From: Septoria linicola
Lineage: Eukaryota > Ascomycota > Dothideomycetes > Mycosphaerellales > Mycosphaerellaceae
Length of the DNA: 64,000 nt
NCBI GenBank assembly: GCA_024114885.1
Contig: CP099419.1
Coordinates: 4,340,001 to 4,404,000 of the forward strand
Direction: 5' to 3'
Below are positions 20,263 to 30,928 of the stretch, piece by piece. The position numbers and the translations under genes are program-made. Every line of letters starts with the position of its first letter. Positions within the stretch are counted from its first letter, which is position 1. The notes beneath the pieces were generated by a model. The model did not search any database, was not told the origin of the DNA, and saw only the letters and a list, made by a program, of their open reading frames with translations.

Positions 20263-22803
20263 ATGGCGAGCTGGCAGTCCTACAAACTGCTGGAGAACGG
20301 TGAGGATGCAGATGGCGATGTTCCACTCAGTGACAAACAGGTCAGCGACAGGAGAAGAAAGTTCTTGGAGTCCTTGCAGTCCGTGAAGACATTAGTCGGC
20401 TATGCTCAAGAACGAACGCAAGATCTTCGAGATAGGACGCCAAAGTCACTACTTATCCTCTGGAGCTGGTGGACGTGGCTATTCGTCGTTTCTGGAATTC
20501 TTATTCTCGGCGTGATCGGAGCTCTGCTCGTGAATACGTTTGGATCGCATACACAAGAAGATGTGCTGCAGTACATCGATCCTCTGATAGGAACCGGACC
20601 CGGTGGCCATGTGTTTGCAGGGGCAACTTTGCCCTTCGGCATGGCGAAGCCTGTCGCAGATGTCGCAGGAGAGAAGATGGGAGGATACGCTTCTGATCGA
20701 AGTGCCATCACTGGATTCTCCTCTCTACACGACTCTGGAACAGGCGGCTCGCCGTCCATGGGCAATTTTCCAATCTTCGTTCAACCTTCTTGCCCAAATG
20801 TGACGGATTGTCAGATGTACAAATCTGTTCGATATACCCACTATGTGCCGGAATCTGTAAAAGCATCACCCGGTTACTTCTCAATCGATCTGGTGTCTGG
20901 TGTGCGAGCCGAGATGACTGCCGGAGAGAGAGCTTCTCTATTCAAGTTCTCGTTCACAAATGCTACAAACACGACTGACCCTGTGCTTATGCTTGACGGA
21001 TCGGACTTGCCAGCTTCGAATGGGGATCGGACGATGAAAGTCAATCCCGAGACTGGACGAATCACAGCCCAAGGAACGTTCAGACCTTCGTTTGGAATCG
21101 GGAATTACAAGAATTACCAATGTGTAGACTTCAGAGGTCCACAAATTCAGGATAGTGGAGGCTTCAATATGACTGTGTTTCCTGGAGGTCAAGTCATGGC
21201 AGGCGCCAACCAGTTCTATGCTCCAAGACAGGGTGTCTACGTCCGTTTCAAGGAAATGCAGCCTGGTGACGAGATCTTAGTGCGCGTGGGGCTATCTTGG
21301 CTGAGCATTGATCGTGCTTGTGAAAATGCTGAGAAAGAGATCTCGGACTGGGACTTCAAGCGACTTGTCAAGCAAGCCCGAGACGCTTGGCGACAGAAAC
21401 TGAGCCCGATCACTCTAGACACTAAAGGTGTTGACAAAGGCCATCTACGAAACTACTGGAGTGGTGTCTATCGGGCTTTCCTTAGTCCCCAAGATTACAC
21501 TGGCGAAAACCAGCTTTGGACCTCCACAGAGCCATACTACGACAGTTGGTACTGTATATGGGATACTTTCAGAGGCGTACACCCGTTCTATATGCTCGTC
21601 GATACTGTCTCTCAGTCGCGCATGGTACGATCCCTGATTGACATCTACGAGCATGCAGGTTACCTGCCAGATTGCCGCATGTCTTTCTGTAAAGGCTTCA
21701 CGCAAGGAGGATCGAATGCAGACGTCATCCTCGTCGATTCGTACATGAAGAAGCTCGAGGGCGTGGACTGGACCAAAGCATACCAAGCATTGATTAAAGA
21801 TGCCGAAGAGCAGCCGCAGAACTGGGATGTCGAAGGTCGTGGAGGTGTCGAAAGCTGGAAGAATCTTGGCTACATCCCATTCCTCGACCATGACCATGGC
21901 GGTACTCGTACACGCTCCATCTCACGGACAGTCGAATACGCCTACAACGACTTCTGCATAGCCGAAATGGCTAATGGCACTAATCGGGGCGAAGACTACC
22001 AGAAGTACGCTCAACGGGCCAGCAACTGGAAGAACGTCTACAATCCTGACGAGGAATCTATGGGCTTCAAGGGCTTCCCACAACCACGCCACTATAACGG
22101 CACCTTTGGCTATCAGAACGCAACTCTCTGCTCCGCTCTCAACAACTTCGACGGCTGCTACCTCAATCCTTCCGGCCATGAGACCTACGAAGGCAGTCCC
22201 TGGCTCTACCTTTTCTACGTTCCTGGCGATATGCAAGGCCTCATCGAACTCCTCGGCGGCAAAGAAGCATACCTTGCTCGCCTTGACAAGCTCCATTCCT
22301 CGGGTGTCCTGTACATGGGTGACGAACAAGCTTTCCTCACCACCTTCCTCTACCACTACGCTGGCCGTCCCGGCCTTTCAGCTAAGATCACCCACCACTA
22401 TATCCCCTCCATGTTTAACGACACCATCGAAGGCATCCCAGGCAACGACGACTCCGGCGCAATGGGCACGTTCGTTTTCTTTTCTATGCTCGGCATCTTC
22501 CCCTCCGCAGGGCAGTCTGTATACTTCATCATTCCGCCATTCTTCCCTTCTGTGAGCATTAAGAATCCACAAACGAGGAAAGTTGCCACAATCAGGAATG
22601 TGAACTTCGATCCAACTTACAAGAATATGTATATCCAGAGCGCGAAGCTGAATGGAAAGACGTACACGAAAAATTGGCTAGATCATACCTTTTTCTTGGA
22701 GGGTGGGACGCTGGATTTGTTGTTGGGTGAGAAGGAAAGTGAATGGGGGACGAAGCAAGAGGATGTTCCTCCAAGTCTATCGACGGGGCTGCATTTTGGT
22801 TGA
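20263..22803 (+). CDS. GH92 alpha-mannosidase, N-terminally membrane anchored
   Basis: Glycoside hydrolase family 92, calcium-dependent exo-alpha-mannosidases, most often alpha-1,2. The protein is 846 residues from the ATG at 20263 (context ACAACATGG); the frame is open upstream to 20194 but that extension looks non-coding. A charged N-terminal tail of about 60 residues is followed by one membrane span (about 62-92), giving a type II topology instead of the cleaved signal usual for secreted fungal GH92. The catalytic region begins at QYIDPLIGTGPGGHVFAGATLPFGM (about 103). Other signatures are TQGGSNADVILVDSYMK and GIPGNDDSGAMGTF with the paired Asp expected of the catalytic base. A Golgi, vacuolar or plasma-membrane location is inferred from the anchor. 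Intact, no introns. Confidence 0.92.
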   Translation: MASWQSYKLLENGEDADGDVPLSDKQVSDRRRKFLESLQSVKTLVGYAQERTQDLRDRTPKSLLILWSWWTWLFVVSGILILGVIGALLVNTFGSHTQEDVLQYIDPLIGTGPGGHVFAGATLPFGMAKPVADVAGEKMGGYASDRSAITGFSSLHDSGTGGSPSMGNFPIFVQPSCPNVTDCQMYKSVRYTHYVPESVKASPGYFSIDLVSGVRAEMTAGERASLFKFSFTNATNTTDPVLMLDGSDLPASNGDRTMKVNPETGRITAQGTFRPSFGIGNYKNYQCVDFRGPQIQDSGGFNMTVFPGGQVMAGANQFYAPRQGVYVRFKEMQPGDEILVRVGLSWLSIDRACENAEKEISDWDFKRLVKQARDAWRQKLSPITLDTKGVDKGHLRNYWSGVYRAFLSPQDYTGENQLWTSTEPYYDSWYCIWDTFRGVHPFYMLVDTVSQSRMVRSLIDIYEHAGYLPDCRMSFCKGFTQGGSNADVILVDSYMKKLEGVDWTKAYQALIKDAEEQPQNWDVEGRGGVESWKNLGYIPFLDHDHGGTRTRSISRTVEYAYNDFCIAEMANGTNRGEDYQKYAQRASNWKNVYNPDEESMGFKGFPQPRHYNGTFGYQNATLCSALNNFDGCYLNPSGHETYEGSPWLYLFYVPGDMQGLIELLGGKEAYLARLDKLHSSGVLYMGDEQAFLTTFLYHYAGRPGLSAKITHHYIPSMFNDTIEGIPGNDDSGAMGTFVFFSMLGIFPSAGQSVYFIIPPFFPSVSIKNPQTRKVATIRNVNFDPTYKNMYIQSAKLNGKTYTKNWLDHTFFLEGGTLDLLLGEKESEWGTKQEDVPPSLSTGLHFG

Positions 22804-23280
22804 GCTTTTGATATGTATGTAGTTGTTCTCTTACTGAAGGGCCATTTTCGTCGGATGTACTACTCCCAAGGTCTCCAGTACTTGCTTAGTCTGGTAAATT
22901 AACCATCTATACCTTCTCTGAAGGCACGAAAGCCTACTACAAATCGTGAAGATATGTTCACGTGAATGTGCCATCAATCTCGGAAATAGTTGCCGCCTTA
23001 AGGCAGCATTTCGTCTGTGCTCACACGCTAGTGCGCGCCACGCCATATCGTACTTGCGCGACCATCGCTCTCACTCATCACTTGCATCTTCCGAAGCTCA
23101 CTTCTTTTCTTGACTTTGCACTTGCTGCATAGCGCTGGCGTTACGAGCGATAGCCATGATAGAGCCAGACCGCCCAAGTGAGCTTCGAAATACCGCTGAA
23201 ACGACTTGCCGTCTGCGTAAGCGATAATCATCGACGCCACATTAGAGTCAAGTACAGAAATCACAATATAATCCACAACG
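22804..23280. other. Intergenic
   Basis: About 480 bp downstream of GH92 with no supported gene. It should hold the GH92 3' UTR and the promoter region of the following locus. Confidence 0.4.
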
Positions 23281-23654
23281 ATGGATCCGCGGCAGCTATT
23301 GAATCCGAAAGCATTTGCGAAGAAAGAGAAGGAAAAGCTAAAGAAGGTACCGAATTATGGTGAGTTCTTCATGTGTCTACTATTGTCTATGCTTCACTTC
23401 AGAGTCTCACATGCACGGATCGCGTTCACCTGCATTTCGATCATGCGTCTGCCAATCACGCGTAGATTTCACTTTCAGGCTGCATCAATTGTGGTGCCGC
23501 GTCGATGCAGACCTACATCAACTTTGATGTTCCACTTCCACAACAACTACCACAACTCCTCATCAACATCCATCCTCAACACCTTCCACCTCTGCACACA
23601 GTACCTTCGCATCACATCCACTTGATTAGAAGTACAAGTCGACCACCGGTGTGA
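23281..23654 (+). other. Orphan exon or small gene repeating the DPRxLLNPKA motif
   Basis: An ATG at 23281 opens a short frame beginning MDPRQLLNPKAFAKKEKEK, strikingly like the TYDPRSLLNPKA segment about 57 residues into the SNF2 protein that follows. Two readings are possible. Splicing 23361-23478 (GTGAGT...CAG) gives an 86-residue protein with a CINC pair that ends at 23654. Splicing 23361-23629 (acceptor TTAG) would instead run in frame into the SNF2 coding sequence and make this its first exon. In either case the motif is duplicated. I cannot decide without transcript data. Confidence 0.4.
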
Positions 23655-23679
23655 AGGCCCGTTGCCGTCCACCACGACG

Positions 23680-26600
23680 ATGGACAGCTTCGTGACTCCA
23701 CCGCCAATGGCGACTGAACATGACTTCAACACGTTGCCACCTCCGACTGTTGGAGGACCACGACCTCTGATTGAGTATCCAGGCCCGCAGCAGACGCGGA
23801 AACCAAACGGCGCCTCAGTTGCGACATCGCAGCCACAAGCGCCAACCTACGACCCGCGCTCGCTACTCAACCCAAAGGCGGGTAGCTCGAAGCAAGCAGA
23901 TCCTGCTGCTGCCAGTGGCGCTGTGGCCGCCAACGACGAGTCCGAGAATGGTGTCATGGGAACGGCGCGCATGATTGAAGCCCTCAATGGTGTCACTGAA
24001 CGCGACGACGTGCCTCTACAGAAGCGCAAAGCTCTCACTACTAACGACGATGACGGTTCGGATCAAGAACGCAAGAAGCAAAAGACCCAAGCTGTTCGCA
24101 GTGGCAAGGGCGGCCTGATCAGCGAGCACCTTAAGAAGGAGCGCCAGAATATTGCCGCCTCTCGCCCTGGTCCAGCAGCTGACTCAATCGACTTGACCAA
24201 TGACGATGATGGCGACGAAGTCGTTGAGCAAGGATTTCGCCAGGTCACCACATCCAAGGCCGAAGAAGACGAGGAGATCTGCTTGGGAACCTTTGACACG
24301 ACTTGCAACGCCCATCGAGTTCCAAGTGCATCCGCAGCGACCATGTCAAAAGTTCCGAAAGACACATGGCCCATGATACGCATCAACTACAAGCGCGAAG
24401 TAGGAGCCAAGACCAAGTCGATTGAGCTGGTAGATCACACCAATGCCACTTTTGGACACATGGAGCTCAGAGCTGCGAATTGCTTGTGCCCGTTGCTGGA
24501 CGGCTCGGCTGTGAACAAGATGCGCTGCCGGATGTACCTGCTCCCCCGAAAGCGGCAGAAAGAGTTTCCTGGCATGAAGATCTCTATGTCGCTCAAGATG
24601 ACTGTCACAGTCTTCACGCCGCGAAAGCTAGGTCCTCGAATTGGGCAGTGGCTGTCAAAAGCTCAGTTGTTCTTGCGTGCACCACCGCAGGCTTTCGGCA
24701 AGACTGTGGTGAACCCGCATGTGCCTCAAGTCTATGGTCCCGTCGCAAAGGCTGGCCAGAAGCCGACCACTTCAGGCTATCATGTTGTCCGCAGCGTCGA
24801 AGAGATGAGGCGTGAGGCAGACTCCATGTTTGACAAGCTCGCCAAAGAAGACGACATGCCCACTATGGACAGTACTGGCGGCATCATCACCACCGAGCTG
24901 ATGTTGCATCAAAAGCAGGCACTCAAGTTTCTCACGACTCACGAGAGGGACGACTACGAGGGCGACGAAATTCCCAGTCACTCGCTTTGGAAATATCGCG
25001 CCAAGGACAATGGTCGGCCTGCGTGGTACCACGTTATTACCGGTCTGGAAGTTCTTGAGAAGCCAGCGCCTATTCAGGGTGGCATCTTGGCCGATATGAT
25101 GGGTCTCGGCAAAACACTCAGCATATTGGCGTTGATTGCGGAGACCAAGGAAGCTGCGAAGACCTTTCGTCGGACGCAGCCAGAGGATCCAAACCTTGAT
25201 CGCAATGCTTGCAGCACATTGATCATCTGTCCTAAGTCAGTGCTTTCGAATTGGCAAGAACAAATCAAGACTCACACCGCCGAGGGGTCGTTGTCCTGCT
25301 ACGCCTACCATGGATCCAACCGCATGCAGGATACTAGCAAGCTATCCAAGTACGACATTGTGCTGACATCCTACAACACGGCCGCGGCAGAGTTCAGTGA
25401 CGGCAACGGAGTGCGTAAAGCGCTTTCCAGAATCAACTGGTGGCGCATTGTGTTGGACGAAGGGCACCAAATCCGCACTCAAACGACCAAAGTCTCGAAG
25501 GCCTGCTGCGCTCTCCACTCTCAGCGTCGATGGGCAGTTACAGGTACGCCAGTGCAGAACTCGTTGTACGATCTTGGTGCCTTGATCAAGTTCTTGCGCA
25601 TCAGCCCACTAGATCATCCTCAAACCTGGTCGCAGTACATCATGGCTCCGTTCAAGAACGGCGACACAGATGTTATTCAACAACTGCAACTCCTTGTTGG
25701 CAGTATCACTCTTCGTCGCGGCAAGAAGACTATTGGTCTCAAGGATCGCACTGAGGAGATCACCCGGCTTGACTTCAGCGAGAGCGAGAGGTTCTTGTAC
25801 AAGCAGTTCGCAACTACTTGCCGCACGCACTTCCACAACATCACTGGCGGTGGCAACCAGCTTCGAGGTAAAGCTTACGCGCACGTTCTCAAGTCTATCG
25901 GCCGTTTGCGAGCTATCTGCGCTCACGGACGTGAGATGCTCACCGCAGAAGATATGAAAGAGATCGAAGGTGACGACCAGAGCAACGCCATCATTCTTGA
26001 TATTGGAGACGAGCAGGGTTACGAAGACGAGAACGACTTCATACCTGACAACCAAGCATACGGCCTTTTCAAAGCCATGCAAGACAGCGAAATGGACCGC
26101 TGCCAGCGCTGCGACCGCAAACTTGGAAAGCAAGAGTCGGCCGACGGCGTCGTGGATCTCACGAATTACAGTGATGGAGAATATGAGGATAGCCCGGAAC
26201 CGACGACTGAGCTCAACAGCGCGGACGACCTGCTGGGCCATTTGACTCCCTGCTATCACCTGATCTGCACTAATTGCACGGAACACCACACCAAGGATTG
26301 CACCGTGCACCTCACTCGCGACCGCCACCATACATGCCCATACGACGACCAGTATCAGCGCTTCGCCATGAAGCCACTGACTAAACACGGCATGCGGCAC
26401 CACCTCGAAGAGAAGCGTCAAGCCGAAAACCAGCCCCTAGCTGCCAAATGGGATGCAGCAAGCTATAGCGGCCCACACACCAAGGTCAAGGCTCTTCTCC
26501 ACGATCTCGAAGAATCCGCCAACGAAACGGCCGCCCTCCCACCCAACGAGCCACCCATCCGCTCCGTCGTCTTCAGCGGCTGGACCGCATACCTCGATCT

Positions 26601-27021
26601 CATCGAATACGCCCTGAAGTCCCGCAACATCGGCTACGCCCGCCTCGACGGCTCAATGTCCATCAAACAACGCACCTCGGCCATGGACTCATTCAAATCC
26701 GACCCTCGCATCGTCGTCATGCTCGTCTCCATCAAAGCCGGCGGGCAAGGACTCAATTTCACCGCCGCAAACAAGTGCTACGTCATGGAGCCGCAGTTCA
26801 ACCCCGGCGTGGAAGCTCAAGCAGTCGATCGTGTGCATCGGCTGGGGCAGACGAGGCCGGTGTTCATCAAGCATTTTATCATGAATGATTCGGTTGAGGA
26901 GGGTATTTTGAAGTTGCAGAGGAAGAAGGAGGCGTTGGCTCAAATTTCTATGGATAAGAAGAAAAACAAGGCTGAGGAGAATAAGGCGAGGATGGATGAT
27001 TTGCGGGAGCTTTTCAAGTAG
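23680..27021 (+). CDS. SNF2-family DNA translocase, Rad5/Uls1 type, with degenerate RING and SUMO-interacting motifs
   Basis: Protein of 1113 residues from the ATG at 23680. Order: N-terminal DPRSLLNPKA and ALNGVTERDD motifs that I recall from fungal Rad5-like helicases; a SIM-like SIDLTNDDDGDE near 169; a degenerate HIRAN-like region about 215-350; SNF2 ATPase with Walker A DMMGLGKT near 470 and DEGH near 593; a RING-like insertion starting CQRC near 808; and helicase C from about 960 (SVVFSGW, GGQGLNFTAANK, DRVHRLGQ). The RING reads C-x2-C, then a long acidic linker with a second SIM (VVDLTNYSDGE), then PCYHLICTNC and CPYD, so the final zinc ligand is Asp instead of Cys. SIMs plus RING suggest SUMO-targeted function like Uls1/Rrp1/Rrp2, by inference. 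An extra 5' exon is possible. Confidence 0.88.
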   Translation: MDSFVTPPPMATEHDFNTLPPPTVGGPRPLIEYPGPQQTRKPNGASVATSQPQAPTYDPRSLLNPKAGSSKQADPAAASGAVAANDESENGVMGTARMIEALNGVTERDDVPLQKRKALTTNDDDGSDQERKKQKTQAVRSGKGGLISEHLKKERQNIAASRPGPAADSIDLTNDDDGDEVVEQGFRQVTTSKAEEDEEICLGTFDTTCNAHRVPSASAATMSKVPKDTWPMIRINYKREVGAKTKSIELVDHTNATFGHMELRAANCLCPLLDGSAVNKMRCRMYLLPRKRQKEFPGMKISMSLKMTVTVFTPRKLGPRIGQWLSKAQLFLRAPPQAFGKTVVNPHVPQVYGPVAKAGQKPTTSGYHVVRSVEEMRREADSMFDKLAKEDDMPTMDSTGGIITTELMLHQKQALKFLTTHERDDYEGDEIPSHSLWKYRAKDNGRPAWYHVITGLEVLEKPAPIQGGILADMMGLGKTLSILALIAETKEAAKTFRRTQPEDPNLDRNACSTLIICPKSVLSNWQEQIKTHTAEGSLSCYAYHGSNRMQDTSKLSKYDIVLTSYNTAAAEFSDGNGVRKALSRINWWRIVLDEGHQIRTQTTKVSKACCALHSQRRWAVTGTPVQNSLYDLGALIKFLRISPLDHPQTWSQYIMAPFKNGDTDVIQQLQLLVGSITLRRGKKTIGLKDRTEEITRLDFSESERFLYKQFATTCRTHFHNITGGGNQLRGKAYAHVLKSIGRLRAICAHGREMLTAEDMKEIEGDDQSNAIILDIGDEQGYEDENDFIPDNQAYGLFKAMQDSEMDRCQRCDRKLGKQESADGVVDLTNYSDGEYEDSPEPTTELNSADDLLGHLTPCYHLICTNCTEHHTKDCTVHLTRDRHHTCPYDDQYQRFAMKPLTKHGMRHHLEEKRQAENQPLAAKWDAASYSGPHTKVKALLHDLEESANETAALPPNEPPIRSVVFSGWTAYLDLIEYALKSRNIGYARLDGSMSIKQRTSAMDSFKSDPRIVVMLVSIKAGGQGLNFTAANKCYVMEPQFNPGVEAQAVDRVHRLGQTRPVFIKHFIMNDSVEEGILKLQRKKEALAQISMDKKKNKAEENKARMDDLRELFK

Positions 27022-27467
27022 TGGGGAGGGGTGCGGAAATGTGGTCAAAGGAGCTACAGGGTGCGAAGGAAGGGCGGGCGGTGGCTACGAAGAGGCGAGG
27101 AGCGTGCGGCAGAGGAGCAGACAGTGCTCTAGAACGAGTGATTGGAGCGAAATGCTTCTCCTCACGATACCCAGGCTAGCCGATAAGAGTCGCTGGCTTT
27201 ATCGCTTCGCAGTACGTATAGCTTGCAGATACGGATAGACAGGACGAAAGCTCTACAAGACAAAGCTTACATGTTTTCGTGCATACCGCCACCACGAGGA
27301 AGTACATCCGCCATCCCGATGAAGATCAATACTTTGAATTTGCTCAATCAAAGAGCATCATCACTAAGTTGGTACAATACACGTTTTATTCCTTGGAATC
27401 CTGCTGATTGCGTTCTTCGCACACCGCTTTCTATTCTTTTCTTTCCTCTCCTGACACCACCCATCAG
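27022..27467. other. Convergent 3' intergenic region
   Basis: About 450 bp between the stop codons of the Rad5/Uls1-type gene and the Swi3/Rsc8 gene. No coding signal is convincing; it should contain both 3' ends. Confidence 0.45.
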
Positions 27468-29837
27468 TTACAAATCGTGCTTCATAAATCCCTCAGCTTC
27501 TTCTCCGACAGGCTCAAAAGTGTTCAAAACGTCAGAGTCGTTCTGTGTAACAGCGCTGACTTCGGGCATTGGCTCTGCATCATCCATGTTGAGGAAGTCA
27601 TCCATGCCTTCCATACCCTCCATTCCGTCCATGACCTCGAAGTTGTTCTCAAACTCCGTGGAATCGCCTGCGCCGCCTAGATCGCCGTTGTCCTGCCCGA
27701 AGATACTGGTGGGTTCGGACTGCTGAGGAGCTTCGCTTACATTGCCTGATCCTGATGCTTCGGCAGGTTGTGTAGGTTCCCGTTGGTCGTTCTGTTGTTG
27801 AGGTTGTTCTGCGCTAGGCTGAGGCTGCTGCAACTTCATGTTGGCGAATTTGGCCTCTGTTTCCCGGACTCGCTTGCGGAACTGTAGTCTGTCGATGAAG
27901 AGCTGTTGTCGCGAACGTTCGATCTCGCGACGTTCCGCTTGCAGCAGAGCTTCCATTTCGCTGAATTGCTGAAGCTTGAGCTCGAGCTTTTGCAGCTGAA
28001 GGTTCACGGCGGCCGACACTTGATTCGTGAGTTGTCGCTCAGTGTGAGATGCAAGAGCAGCAGAGCGGGCAGCTGTCAGACTGAGAGCAGTCGTTGGTAG
28101 ATCGTGCGAAGTAGGTGGCTCTCGAGTGGCTAGGGAAGTTGTGTCATCAACATCCATACTGTCTTCACCCTTCAGATCCTCAGGTTGAGCGCTGCCTTCG
28201 CTTGGCTTGTCCTTCTCAGCGCCGCCAGCAGAGGGCGCTTCAGCTTCAATGCGCTGCTTGAGCTGTCTACGCATCTCCTCCACGCTCTTTCCAGCCGCCT
28301 TTGCTGTCGTCGCGGGATCAGCGAGACCTGCCAAGAATCCCATTACAGACATGACTGGGTTGTCGAACTGGCTGAAAGGCAAACGGCCTCCGGAGAGGTA
28401 TGCCAAATCCTGTGCTCCAGCGCCACTTGATGGTGTTTCTTCGAGATATTTGTCCTCGATCTCGAGTTGCAAGAACTTGAGGACACACTCTTCTCTGGTC
28501 TTTGAGCCCACATGTTCTGCAACTTGTTCCCAGCTATCGTCGAACATTTCGAGACCCTCCAGCAAGAGAAGCAGCTCAGAATCCTTCCATTGTGCTTCCT
28601 TGTCGCCAATACTTCGGTAGTTCTCGTTCTCCAGCTTTGTGTAATCGGCGGAGGTAGTCGAGCTCGGAAAGCGACCTTCCTGATAACACAGACTGCAGAG
28701 ATCGTAGCGCTGATCCTTGTTAGGCTTCGGCGTGGTGGCCACAGCAGGCGGGTTCTTGGAGTTGTGGTACCGCACGCGTGTGCAGTCTCTGCCGCAAGAG
28801 TAGCAGAAGTACTGCTTACCATCCTGCTTCAAACCCTCCTCGACACTCTTCTCGCCATTCGCTTCGCCAGCCTCGGTCTTTGCCGGGGTGACGTCCTTGC
28901 CCTTTTCGTCGTAAATGTTCCGTCGCACTTCGAGGTTGAGGTCAGCCTTGCCGGCGGCTGCAAGTCTCTCGGTCCCAGCGTGTGGTTTGCCGGCTGTGAT
29001 GGTGCTCGCAGCTGGTTGGAGTGGCTGCAGCCCGCGAGGAGTGTCAGCTGTTATGCGGAAGTGTCCTGTAAATGGCGGGCCAATGTTCGATGGTCGTGTG
29101 TCTGGGTCAATCTGCACGCGTTGTTAGTGATTAAGAGAGTAGATCTCGAGCGGCATACATACTTGGTAGTTGATTAGTCCCCATTGCTCCAAAAACGAGT
29201 GGACCCGCATGATGGCGCACACATCACCAGCCAAGTTCCTCCTGCATGCTGTGACAGTGAGGTACTCTGATGGATTGAGACGGTAGGTGTTGACCATGAA
29301 GTCCCTGTAGTCCTTGTAGACGGCTGGCGTCTTGCTGCGATTGCGGTTGTTGAAGAACTCTGGCAGTGCTTTGCGTTCCAGGTTATGGATCTCGTGCATG
29401 TCGAACCAGGCACTATACGAGGGCAGAATGATGGCATGGTTCTGGTCGATGAGATGTGATCGCGCAGACTGCTCAGCAACGGCTTTTGTTTGCGCTGGAG
29501 CAGGCGTGGCTCCGGCAGCAGGAGTCGCGTCCTTGGTGTCGCCCATTTCCTCGTCCTCTCCACCCTCGTCAGCATTTTCGGGCGCCGGCGCGTCGGGCGC
29601 GTCGAGCGGATTGTCTGATACTGGAGCAGCATCGCCAGCTGCGGGCTTATCGCTGGTCGCAGGCTGCTCTGTCTTCGCGTCCTCGGTGTCTTCCACCATT
29701 GACGTGTCCTGATCTTGGTCCTGGTTCTGCGACTCCTGCTTGGCGCCCGTCTCAATGGCCTCGTTCTCCGCTTGGATCCGCTCGTCCGAGGCCTCTCCCG
29801 GCGCATGGGAGTCTTCGTTGGCGAATTCGAAATCCAT
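27468..29837 (-). CDS. SWI/SNF-RSC complex subunit, Swi3/Rsc8 (SWIRM-ZZ-SANT)
   Basis: Core scaffold subunit of SWI/SNF-class remodelling complexes, 772 residues. Exons in transcript order are 29837-29163 and 29111-27468, separated by a 51 bp intron just after the SWIRM domain. The N-terminal 120 residues are acidic and low in complexity. SWIRM covers about 125-225 (IILPSYSAWFDM, ALPEFFNNRN, ACRRNLAGDVCAIMRVHSFLEQWGLINYQ). A ZZ-type zinc finger follows at about 327-367 (CYSCGRDC, CSLCY), then SANT at 397-447 (WKDSELLLLLEGLEMF, SWEQVAEHVGSKT). A Glu/Arg coiled coil near 580-640 (ERREIERSRQQLFIDRLQFRKRV) is the dimerising leucine-zipper region. Filamentous fungi usually carry one Swi3/Rsc8 homologue, so it may serve both complexes. 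The C terminus is Gln/Pro- and Met-rich. Confidence 0.92.
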
Positions 29838-30928
29838 GGTGAATCTGTATTATTATGGCTGGCTTAAAAGCAGGAGCTGTTTGCAGGCAGGCACTACCCA
29901 GCTCTGCAGAAACACGTCCTAATCGCGGCCAAAAGGAGAGTGTCCGGGTCGCGTAGTCCTAGAGACGTAATTGCAGCAGACCAGAGTATGTTGCGCGCGA
30001 CGTGAAGAGTGTTATCGGATGAATTGCATTCGCTGATTGTGCTGAAGGAGATGGAACAGCGACGCGACGAGAATCGGCGGAAGATGCCGCCGCTCCTGAT
30101 ACGGAAGGCTACAACGCTAGGCAGTCAAAAACACCCGCAGCTCAAGTTCCACCCATCTCGTATCAACCTTTCCCCACCCCCCTGCAGTTCGCAGCACACA
30201 TGTACCAACCTGGATTGATTAGCCCTTGCACCACAGCAGCAGCTTTGTCTATACTCTGCTCAGTATAGTGACTGTTGAGTACGGCATAGACCACAGGGCG
30301 ATGACAGCCTTGCTTGGCTTCATCGTAATACCATCTTCTTGACACGGTATCGCTACAAGGGTGGATAGCTGGAGGGCAGCCTTCTGGATCGCGCAAAGGT
30401 GCCGCATGGTAGTCAACAACAACAATGAGCATGCCCCCAGCTGCTGCTCCGTCTGCACGTCAGGGAGGAGATCATGGTGCAGCCAGGTAAGTCGAGTCTA
30501 GGTACACCATGTCCCACGACATTTTGCTGCACTTTCCAAAACCAGGACGTACGAACCAGCTGCCTGAACGTGGCTGGCTGTAGACACGTATATGGTTCCA
30601 ACTTACATGCGTATATGCATGAACGCGTGCCGCTGCAAGAACGAAAGGGTCTGAACCGCGTTCACTAGCCCCAATCCGAGCTTCAGCTGTCACCACCAAT
30701 ACGTTCAGCTCAGGCCATCCAAGCCACGTCTCGCAACTCAGTGTACAAGATTGGACCAACGTTGTCTGTCCCATGTAGTGGCACAGGAATCATGCATATG
30801 CTGCACGAAGCTCGGCGTGTCCGTGGACAGCATGTCTCCGCCAGACGGCACGACTTGTTCAGCTCTCCAAGTATAAGACTAGGCTGTCTGCTTGATGACC
30901 ACAGTGCTCCAGCTCTACGGATCTCAAC
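29838..30928. other. Divergent intergenic region, Swi3/Rsc8 / DUF2235
   Basis: About 1.1 kb between the two start codons. Open frames are short and overlapping on both strands. No tRNA or repeat is evident. Both promoters are presumed to lie here. Confidence 0.45.

Noticed and set aside
25609..26421. 270-codon frame antisense to the Rad5/Uls1-type gene
   Set aside because: Hydrophobic Val/Ala-rich translation opposite conserved helicase sequence; a shadow of coding bias.
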